DNA of 46,801 bases from Candidatus Gastranaerophilales bacterium (GTDB lineage: Bacteria > Cyanobacteriota > Vampirovibrionia > Gastranaerophilales > Gastranaerophilaceae): assembly GCA_944323985.1 (NCBI GenBank), contig CALUUP010000012.1, positions 1-46,801 of the forward strand, read 5' to 3'. Within the stretch, counting starts at the first letter, position 1. Each line of letters opens with the position of its first letter. Positions 40,987 to 46,801 of this stretch are shown in pieces. The notes below the pieces were generated by a model, which was given only the letters and a program-made list of their open reading frames with translations, had not been told where the DNA came from and did no database searches. The translations under genes were made by a program, and so were the position numbers.

Positions 40987-41392
40987 GCTTTTTAAAGCCG
41001 TTTTACCTTTTGTTACCATGTTTTTGGTAATTTTTGCATTTCATTTTACGAATTTGATATTTTTCAAATACTATCCTGTAGTCGTAAATTTAGGACTGTT
41101 TATTGTATTTTTTTCATCAACTTTTCAAGAAAGAACTGTTATACAAAAGTTTGCTTTAGCAATGGAGCCTGACGCTAAAGAATGGGTATTAAAATATACG
41201 AGAAATCTTACCTATCTTTGGTCTATTTTTATGTTTTTAAACTTTTTAGTTTCTCTTGTAACAGTATTTTTATCAAAAGAGATTTGGATTTTATATAACG
41301 GGTTCATTTCTTATATGCTAGTAGGTTTATTTTTTGGTATAGAATACATTATAAGATGTAAACTTAGAAAGATAAATCAAGCTAGTGAATAG
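40970..41392 (+). CDS. Small multi-spanning membrane protein (COG4648-like)
   Basis: 140 residues from the ATG at 40970 (MACLNKLFKAVL); an ATG at 40949 would overlap the ACP more deeply and is less likely. Four hydrophobic helices are visible (about 8-28, 32-50, 85-105 and 108-128) with a conserved-looking ERTVIQKFALAMEPDAKEW segment between. The position between the ACP pair and the AMP-ligase matches the COG4648 membrane protein of aryl-polyene clusters, whose role is unknown. Its last codons and stop lie inside heptad repeat copy F. Confidence 0.7.
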   Translation: MACLNKLFKAVLPFVTMFLVIFAFHFTNLIFFKYYPVVVNLGLFIVFFSSTFQERTVIQKFALAMEPDAKEWVLKYTRNLTYLWSIFMFLNFLVSLVTVFLSKEIWILYNGFISYMLVGLFFGIEYIIRCKLRKINQASE

Positions 41393-41413
41393 TGATTAGT
41401 GAATAGTGAATAG
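41382..41413 (-). repeat. Heptad repeat, copy F (inverted; supplies the end of a gene)
   Basis: CTAGTGAATAGTGATTAGTGAATAGTGAATAG, inverted relative to copies A-C. Its first bases encode the last residues and the TAG stop of the membrane protein gene, and it separates that gene from the AMP-ligase gene inside the cluster. Confidence 0.78.
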
Positions 41414-41445
41414 ATTGGTTTATCGATTAAATAAAAGGAAAAATT

Positions 41446-42906
41446 TTGGACAATAATTTTTTAAAATATTTTAAAACTAGCGAATATGATGAAAAAATTA
41501 TCTTCAAAAATGGAGATAAGAACTATTCCGTTAATGAAGTAAAATCTTTACTTGAATCAAATAATATCGAAGATGAAAATTTGAGATTAGCTATAAATTT
41601 TCTTAAAAAAGCAATAAATAATGAAGATATAGAATTCTATACAAGCGGTTCAACATCGGATAAAAAGAATTGTATTAAAAAAACTATTCAAAATATGATT
41701 ATCGAAAGTGATGATTTATTAGAAGAATTCCAGCTTGAAGGGGATTTGGAATTTATTTCAACTACGACATTAGAACATCTTTTTGGAGCAGAATTTCACT
41801 TTGTGTTTCCTCTAAATTCAGGGTTTATGATTAATCTTAAAAGAATTAATTATCCTGAGGATTTAAAAATTAAAAATGCTGTTTTAATAACTTCTCCATC
41901 ATTTCTTGAGACAATGAGGAAATATGATGTTCAAATAGAAGTTAAACCTAGATATATTTTTACAGCAGGAGCGAAGCTTGAAAATGAGACTTATGAATAT
42001 GCTAAATCTATTTGTTCAGGTGATGTTATTGATATTTACGGAAGCAGCGAAAGCGGTTCAATTGGATATCGTAAAGATTACAAGTCTAAGCGTTTAAAAT
42101 TATTTAGAGGTATAAAAATTTTAGCTTTAAAAGATGATTGTACAGAAATTTTAACTGAATATTCTAAAGAAAATTATCAGATTATAAAAGATAAAATGAA
42201 AATATTTGGAGATGAAATTGAACTTGTAGGAAGAAGCGATAGAGTTTTAAAAGTTCAAGAAAAGCGAATTGATGCAGATATTCTTGAAAATAAGATAAAA
42301 GAAAATGAATATATAGATGATTGTTATTGTTTGGAATTTGCGGGGAAAATCGCAACTTTAGCTATTTTAAATAATTTAGGTAAAGAATTTTTATTAAAAA
42401 ACAGTTCTGTTGAATTGATTAAGAGTTTAAAAAATCATCTTTCAGATGATTTTGAAAAAATACCTCAAAAATGGAAATTCTTTGATGAAATACCTAAGAA
42501 TATAAGAGGAAAAATCGATAAAGAAAAAATTAGAGAATTGTTTGAGCTAAATCTTTCTTTGCCTTTGATTTTATCAAGAATAAAAGAAGATAATTCTATA
42601 ACATTTAGGCTTATATTTTTGGGAAATAGCAATTTTTTTAAAGGTCATTTTGAAGATTTACCGATTTTAGCAGGTGTTGTACAGTTATTTTATGTAGATT
42701 TTTTCTCAAAACTTGCTTACAATTTAGATTGTCATTGCGGACAAATTAGAAGAGTAAAATTTGCAAATATTATTAAGCCTAATCAAATTATTGATTTAGA
42801 ACTTACAAAAACAGATACGGGAATAAGTTTTAAATACAAAGATGAAAATAAAACTTATTCAAGTGGAATTTTACCGATTAAAAATGATTTAGTAGGAAAT
42901 TTATGA
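41446..42906 (+). CDS. AMP-dependent acyl ligase fused to a hotdog dehydratase domain
   Basis: 486 residues, TTG start with AAGGAAA upstream. N-terminal ~365 residues: adenylate-forming ligase with phosphate loop FYTSGSTSDKKN (64-75), IDIYGSSESGSIGY (~195-208) and a C-terminal VGRSDRVLKVQEKRIDADILE / RGKIDKEKI part carrying the catalytic Lys candidate. It would activate an aromatic acid onto an ACP. C-terminal ~115 residues: FabA/FabZ-like hotdog with NSNFFKGHFEDLPILAGVVQL (H401), the dehydratase active-site motif 'GHFPxxPIxPGV'. In E. coli-type clusters ligase and dehydratase are separate genes (apeH, apeI); here they are fused. Confidence 0.83.
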   Translation: MDNNFLKYFKTSEYDEKIIFKNGDKNYSVNEVKSLLESNNIEDENLRLAINFLKKAINNEDIEFYTSGSTSDKKNCIKKTIQNMIIESDDLLEEFQLEGDLEFISTTTLEHLFGAEFHFVFPLNSGFMINLKRINYPEDLKIKNAVLITSPSFLETMRKYDVQIEVKPRYIFTAGAKLENETYEYAKSICSGDVIDIYGSSESGSIGYRKDYKSKRLKLFRGIKILALKDDCTEILTEYSKENYQIIKDKMKIFGDEIELVGRSDRVLKVQEKRIDADILENKIKENEYIDDCYCLEFAGKIATLAILNNLGKEFLLKNSSVELIKSLKNHLSDDFEKIPQKWKFFDEIPKNIRGKIDKEKIRELFELNLSLPLILSRIKEDNSITFRLIFLGNSNFFKGHFEDLPILAGVVQLFYVDFFSKLAYNLDCHCGQIRRVKFANIIKPNQIIDLELTKTDTGISFKYKDENKTYSSGILPIKNDLVGNL

Positions 42907-43313
42907 AAAAAATAGTTACTAAAACGAAAATTAGAATACCATTTTATGATGTAGATCCAATGCAAGTTGTTTGGCATGGAAATTATGTTAAATATCTGGA
43001 AGTCGCAAGGTGTGATTTTTTTAGAAAGCTTAAATACACTTATGATGATATGAAAAATGATGGGATTATGTATCCTATTGCAAAAATGGATATGAAATAT
43101 ATAAAATCCGCTAAATTTGATGAGGATTTAATTGTAGAATGTATATTAAAAGAGCTTGAGCCTGCAATTATTATTAAATACAATATTTATTTGAATAATG
43201 AAAAAATATTTAAAGCAAATACTATGCAAATAGGAATAAATTTTAATACAGGGGAGACTTTGTATAATGCTCCTGAAAAATTAGTAAAAGCGATTGAGGA
43301 ATATAATGATTAG
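42903..43313 (+). CDS. Acyl-thioesterase of the 4HBT (YbgC) type
   Basis: 136 residues. IPFYDVDPMQVVWHGNYVKYLEVARCDFF is the 4-hydroxybenzoyl-CoA-thioesterase signature, with catalytic Asp D18. Hotdog fold; releases acyl chains from ACP or CoA. It overlaps the preceding ligase/dehydratase gene by 4 bases (ATGA). A thioesterase at this place is standard in aryl-polyene clusters (apeK position). Confidence 0.88.
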   Translation: MKKIVTKTKIRIPFYDVDPMQVVWHGNYVKYLEVARCDFFRKLKYTYDDMKNDGIMYPIAKMDMKYIKSAKFDEDLIVECILKELEPAIIIKYNIYLNNEKIFKANTMQIGINFNTGETLYNAPEKLVKAIEEYND

Positions 43314-43827
43314 AATTTTTTTAGCTTTATTTATATTTTTTATGCTAAATTTGCAGAGTTTTGCAAATGTGTTTGATTATCCGAAAAAAATTAGTGAATT
43401 TGAAAATAATTTGCCAAAACTTGAAAGTATAAATTGCAAATTCAGTCAAGAAAAAATATTTCCTAATTCAAATGTAATACTAAAATCATCAGGAGATTTT
43501 GAGTTTAAAGAAAATATTGGTGTAACGTTTTATACAACATATCCTATAAAGAGTACAACTTCATATACAACAAAGGAATATCGTCAAATAAATAATATAA
43601 TTCTTGCTATTTCTAAAAAGAATTATTCAAAGCTTGAAAAAGAGTTCAAATTCTTTTTCATAAATCAAGGAAACACTTGGACTCTTGGTCTAGTTCCACA
43701 AAAAAATTCACCTGCTTATAATTATTTAAAATCAATAGAAATTTCAGGTAGTGATTATATAAAAAAAATGACAATAATCACAAAAGATGGAACCAGAACT
43801 AATATCAAATGGGAAAAACATGTTTAA
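43306..43827 (+). CDS. LolA-like outer-membrane carrier protein
   Basis: About 173 residues from the ATG at 43306 (MIRIFLALF), which has GAGGAA upstream and overlaps the thioesterase stop; the ATG at 43294 adds four residues and is less likely. Signal peptide (ending SFA). The mature part reads LESINCKFSQEKIFPNSNVILKSSGDFEFKENIGVTFYTTYPIKSTTSYTTKEY, the LolA-like beta-sheet opening ('F-x-Q-x-K...G-x-F-x-F'), with a hydrophobic groove expected to shield a lipid. In aryl-polyene clusters it probably carries the product across the periplasm. Confidence 0.8.
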   Translation: MIRIFLALFIFFMLNLQSFANVFDYPKKISEFENNLPKLESINCKFSQEKIFPNSNVILKSSGDFEFKENIGVTFYTTYPIKSTTSYTTKEYRQINNIILAISKKNYSKLEKEFKFFFINQGNTWTLGLVPQKNSPAYNYLKSIEISGSDYIKKMTIITKDGTRTNIKWEKHV

Positions 43828-45802
43828 AAAAATTATTTTTTTCTTAACTGCGACTATAATTTTTGTTGTTGGAATATTTAGCCTTAGAGGTATTGATACA
43901 GAAATTACAAGAGCGTTTTTGGATTCTAATTCTAATCTAATAAAACTTGCTCAGCTATCATCGAAAAATTTGAATATAATTTTTGAATCGGATAATCTTC
44001 AAAGAGTTGAAGAATTAAAAAACGAATATAAACAATATAATCCGATTTTTAGCGATGTTATAAAGATTTATGGAAGTTACCCTGAAAATTTTTTGAGTGA
44101 GGATATCAAAAGCCAATTAGAAAAAAAAGATTATAAAGCTATAGAAAATAATGCACTTATAAGACTATATAATCCTTTTGGAATTTTTCTTGCTGATCCA
44201 AGTAATGACCCATATATGTTATCGGGAGATTTTTTGAATTCTTTATCAAAAAAATATGAAACAGATATTAAAGAATATCAAGGAAAGTTTTATAGTTCTG
44301 CTCAAATTGAAATAAACAACAATAAAGAATTAGAAAATATTTTAAATAAACAAAAACAATTAGATAATGGGAAAATTTACCTTACAGGAACTCCTATTCA
44401 TTCTTATTTGGCATCTAAAAACTCCAGTTTTGAAATCAATATAATATGTATAATTTCAACTCTTGCTCTTATTTTATTATGCAAATTCTATTTTAAATCC
44501 TATAAAATTATTCTCCCGATTTTAACAAGTATAATTTTCGGATTTTTGATGGGACTTTCTGTTTCCAGTATTATTTTTCATAAAATCCACATTTTAACGT
44601 TTGTTTTTTCAACCTCATTAATTGGAATAAGCTTAGATTATTCTTTGCATTATTATTTGAATGATAACAATAAACTTTTTATAAAAAGTCTTACTAATTC
44701 AATGCTGACAACGGTTTTCGCTTTTCTAATCCTGAATTTTTCAGGGATAGAACTGCTAAAACAAATCGGAATTTTTACGGCTTCAGGTCTTTTAGGGGTG
44801 TATTTTTTTGTTGTATTTATTTTATCTAAAAATAATGATTTTAAGATAAACAGTTTACCAAAATTTGATATGGCAAAATTTAAGCCTTTAATTTTATCTG
44901 TAATTTTTATGGTAATAGTTTTAGGATTTTTTAATCTTAAATTCAATGATAACTTGAAAAATCTTTATACTCCGCCAAAAGAATTGATAAAATCAGAAAG
45001 ACTTAATCAACAATTATTCGGACAAAAAAATATTAAATATATCTTAATTAACGGCAAAAATATTAATGAAATCCTTAAAAAAGAAGAAAAATTGAATATC
45101 GAAAATTCAATTAGTTTAAGTAATTTTATTTTTTCTACTGACAGACAAAAAGAAAATTTCATACTTGTAAAAGAATTATATAAAAATAATCTAAAATCTT
45201 ATGGAAAATTCCTCTCTCAAGCACAAATAAAAGCTTTAGAAAACAAGAATTTTGATTATTATGATGTAGAAAATTTTCCATTAAAACAGAAATTCATGCT
45301 CGATAATAATACATCATTTATTATTACAAGTGAAAATGTCGATAATGCAATCGATCCTGCGTTAGAGATTTCAAAAGAGTTAAAGAAAGTAAGAATACAA
45401 TGCTTAAAATTATTCCCTATAGTATTTGTGATTTTGTATTTATTTTTGAGCTTTAACTATGGATTAAAACAAGCTTTTAGAATAATAATTTCACCACTTT
45501 TGGGTACATTATTTTCTATTTCGATAATTAGTCTTTTTAATATTCCAATAAATTTATTTAATATTTTAGCTCTATTTTTAATTCTAGGGTTTAGTTTGGA
45601 TTATTCAATTTTTAGAACCCAAAATTGCGAAAAATCTAAGGATGCTGTATTTATTTCATTTTTATCAACTGCATTTTCATTTTTAATGCTTTCATTTGTA
45701 AGATTTAAACTCATAAGCTCACTTGGAATAACTTTGTTTATTGGGATTACAATTTCTTATTTACTAAGTCTTTTTATGATAAAATCAGGGAATGAACAAT
45801 AG
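43820..45802 (+). CDS. MMPL-family lipid exporter
   Basis: About 660 residues from the ATG at 43820 (MFKKIIFFLTATIIFV), overlapping the LolA-like gene by 8 bases; the longer reading from 43787 would lie inside that gene. RND/MMPL topology: TM1, a periplasmic domain (~30-200), TM2-6 (with IGISLDYSLHYYLND, the conserved proton-relay-type GxxxDYS motif), TM7 (~355), a second periplasmic domain, then TM8-12 with LILGFSLDYSIFRTQ, a second copy of the motif. It should export the cluster product across the inner membrane, handing it to the LolA-like carrier. Confidence 0.88.
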   Translation: MFKKIIFFLTATIIFVVGIFSLRGIDTEITRAFLDSNSNLIKLAQLSSKNLNIIFESDNLQRVEELKNEYKQYNPIFSDVIKIYGSYPENFLSEDIKSQLEKKDYKAIENNALIRLYNPFGIFLADPSNDPYMLSGDFLNSLSKKYETDIKEYQGKFYSSAQIEINNNKELENILNKQKQLDNGKIYLTGTPIHSYLASKNSSFEINIICIISTLALILLCKFYFKSYKIILPILTSIIFGFLMGLSVSSIIFHKIHILTFVFSTSLIGISLDYSLHYYLNDNNKLFIKSLTNSMLTTVFAFLILNFSGIELLKQIGIFTASGLLGVYFFVVFILSKNNDFKINSLPKFDMAKFKPLILSVIFMVIVLGFFNLKFNDNLKNLYTPPKELIKSERLNQQLFGQKNIKYILINGKNINEILKKEEKLNIENSISLSNFIFSTDRQKENFILVKELYKNNLKSYGKFLSQAQIKALENKNFDYYDVENFPLKQKFMLDNNTSFIITSENVDNAIDPALEISKELKKVRIQCLKLFPIVFVILYLFLSFNYGLKQAFRIIISPLLGTLFSISIISLFNIPINLFNILALFLILGFSLDYSIFRTQNCEKSKDAVFISFLSTAFSFLMLSFVRFKLISSLGITLFIGITISYLLSLFMIKSGNEQ

Positions 45803-46801
45803 AGCTGAACATAAAAAAAATATCATAAAATCACTAACAGAAGCTCAAAAAATAGCATTCGCACCTTTGAGCTTTCAAGCAATAAATTCTATGCTTGAAT
45901 TTGGAATTTTAAAAACTATAGATGAAAGTCCTAAAAGTCTTGAAGAGATACAAAGGATTTTAGAGCTTTCGGAATATACTATAAATACGCTTTTAGAAGT
46001 CGCTGAAGCGATAGAAATAGTAGAAAAAAAAGAAGATAAATTTTATATTACTCAACTTGGAAAAACATTTTTATATGATGAAATGACGAGGGTTAATTTT
46101 AATTTTGTCAAAGATGTATGCTATTTAGGAGCAGGAGAATTAAAATCATCATTTGAAAAAACTTCCCCTGAAGGCATAAAAAAACTATTTCCGGAAGCTA
46201 AGACAATATATCCTTATCTATCAAAATTACCTGAAGTAATGAAACAAAGTTGGTATGAATTTGACCATTTTTATTCAGATAATTGTTTTAATATCATTTA
46301 TAAAATTATTGAAAATAGTGAAAAAATTTTTGATATAGGAGGAAATACAGGCAGGTTTGAAAGAATTTGTCTGAAAAATAATCCTAAAATTGATCTTACT
46401 ATGATTGATTTAAAAGAAAATATCGAAGTGATAAAAAATGATAAAGAACTTGCAGGATGTAAATTCTATTCTGCCGATATTTTAGATGAAAAATCAGAGC
46501 TTCCAAAAATGTCAGGTGCAATTTTAATGAGTCAGTTTTTGGATTGTTTTTCTAAAGAACAGATTGAATTTATATTAAAAAGATTAGTAAAAACAAGTTC
46601 AGATGATATAAAAATCTACATTTTAGAGCCTTTGATTGACAGACAAAGATTTGCAGGTGCAAAATACTCTTTAGTTCATACATCTTTATACTTTACAGCA
46701 ATGGCAAACGGTTGCAGTAAAATGTATTCTTATTCTGATATGGAAAAAATTATTGAAAAATCAGGACTAAAAATAAACTATATTTATGATAATCTTGGAG
46801 C
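45792..46801 (+). CDS. SAM-dependent methyltransferase, truncated by the window end
   Basis: At least 336 residues; the frame stays open to the last base. ATG at 45792 overlaps the exporter stop by 11 bases. The N-terminal ~95 residues form a winged-helix dimerisation-like domain (FQAINSMLEFGILKTIDESPKSLEEIQ...). The catalytic part has the glycine-rich SAM motif IFDIGGNTGRFERICLKNNP (about residues 178-197) and LMSQFLDCFSKEQ. This is the O-methyltransferase-2/hydroxyneurosporene-methyltransferase type, found in aryl-polyene clusters where it methylates the aromatic head group. Since the gene is cut, the C-terminus is unseen. Confidence 0.82.
   Translation, partial: MNNRAEHKKNIIKSLTEAQKIAFAPLSFQAINSMLEFGILKTIDESPKSLEEIQRILELSEYTINTLLEVAEAIEIVEKKEDKFYITQLGKTFLYDEMTRVNFNFVKDVCYLGAGELKSSFEKTSPEGIKKLFPEAKTIYPYLSKLPEVMKQSWYEFDHFYSDNCFNIIYKIIENSEKIFDIGGNTGRFERICLKNNPKIDLTMIDLKENIEVIKNDKELAGCKFYSADILDEKSELPKMSGAILMSQFLDCFSKEQIEFILKRLVKTSSDDIKIYILEPLIDRQRFAGAKYSLVHTSLYFTAMANGCSKMYSYSDMEKIIEKSGLKINYIYDNLG

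Noticed and set aside
44653-44946. Minus-strand open frame of 97 codons
   Set aside because: It lies wholly within the MMPL exporter gene, antisense to membrane helices, with no ribosome binding site or family resemblance.

Overview
The window looks like a chromosomal piece of an AT-rich (by eye about 30% GC), diderm bacterium. It encodes an Omp85 protein with POTRA domains, an AsmA-type protein, a LolA-like carrier, an usher and a bacterial type A RNase P RNA. Together with GSI-alpha glutamine synthetase, ThyX, type III pantothenate kinase and several small orphan proteins, this best fits a gut member of Gastranaerophilales (Melainabacteria/Vampirovibrionia, non-photosynthetic relatives of Cyanobacteria). 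The taxonomic call is an inference from gene content and composition, not from a marker comparison.

Layout. 1-2059: tRNA-Lys with an odd duplicated 5' flank, a CheD-like putative protein deamidase, a small membrane protein and a DUF2582 winged-helix protein. 2180-6990: a 1282-residue tandem UvrD-type helicase with a degenerate N-terminal half, a Cys-rich orphan protein and rnpB. 7061-12303: glnA, then a minus-strand operon (small orphan, engB, two WYL regulators, coaX), separated by dense intergenic repeats. 12304-13215: a Xer-type recombinase. 13309-19529: a minus-strand chaperone-usher pilus operon (two-domain tip candidate, chaperone, two pilins, usher). 19913-23115: a small HTH protein, a third pilin paralogue and an Omp85 protein on the plus strand. 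23306-35021: mostly housekeeping and metabolic genes (dCMP deaminase, folC, a four-domain sulfur-transfer flavoprotein, a phosphohexomutase-family protein, GtrA, a solute-binding protein, thyX, a PanE-like reductase overlapping a CMP-sugar synthetase, adk). 35051-39759: an AsmA-like protein, a secreted HExxH protein and a secreted carboxypeptidase-regulatory-like protein. 39891-40162: tRNA-Leu with the same kind of duplicated and inverted 5' flank as tRNA-Lys. 40482-46801: the front half of an aryl-polyene-type lipid cluster (two ACPs, membrane protein, AMP-ligase fused to a hotdog dehydratase, thioesterase, LolA-like carrier, MMPL exporter, methyltransferase cut by the window end).

The strongest candidates for something new are the divergent pilus locus, whose usher has stalk-type N-terminal domains and which sits beside an Omp85 gene carrying its own pilin paralogue; the compact aryl-polyene-like cluster; and an architecture found at both tRNA genes, in which the tRNA 5' end plus leader is duplicated directly upstream, followed by an inverted copy of the D-arm that could pair with the mature tRNA region. 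A composite heptad repeat (TATTCAC/TCACTA units) occurs in six places, always just 3' of genes.
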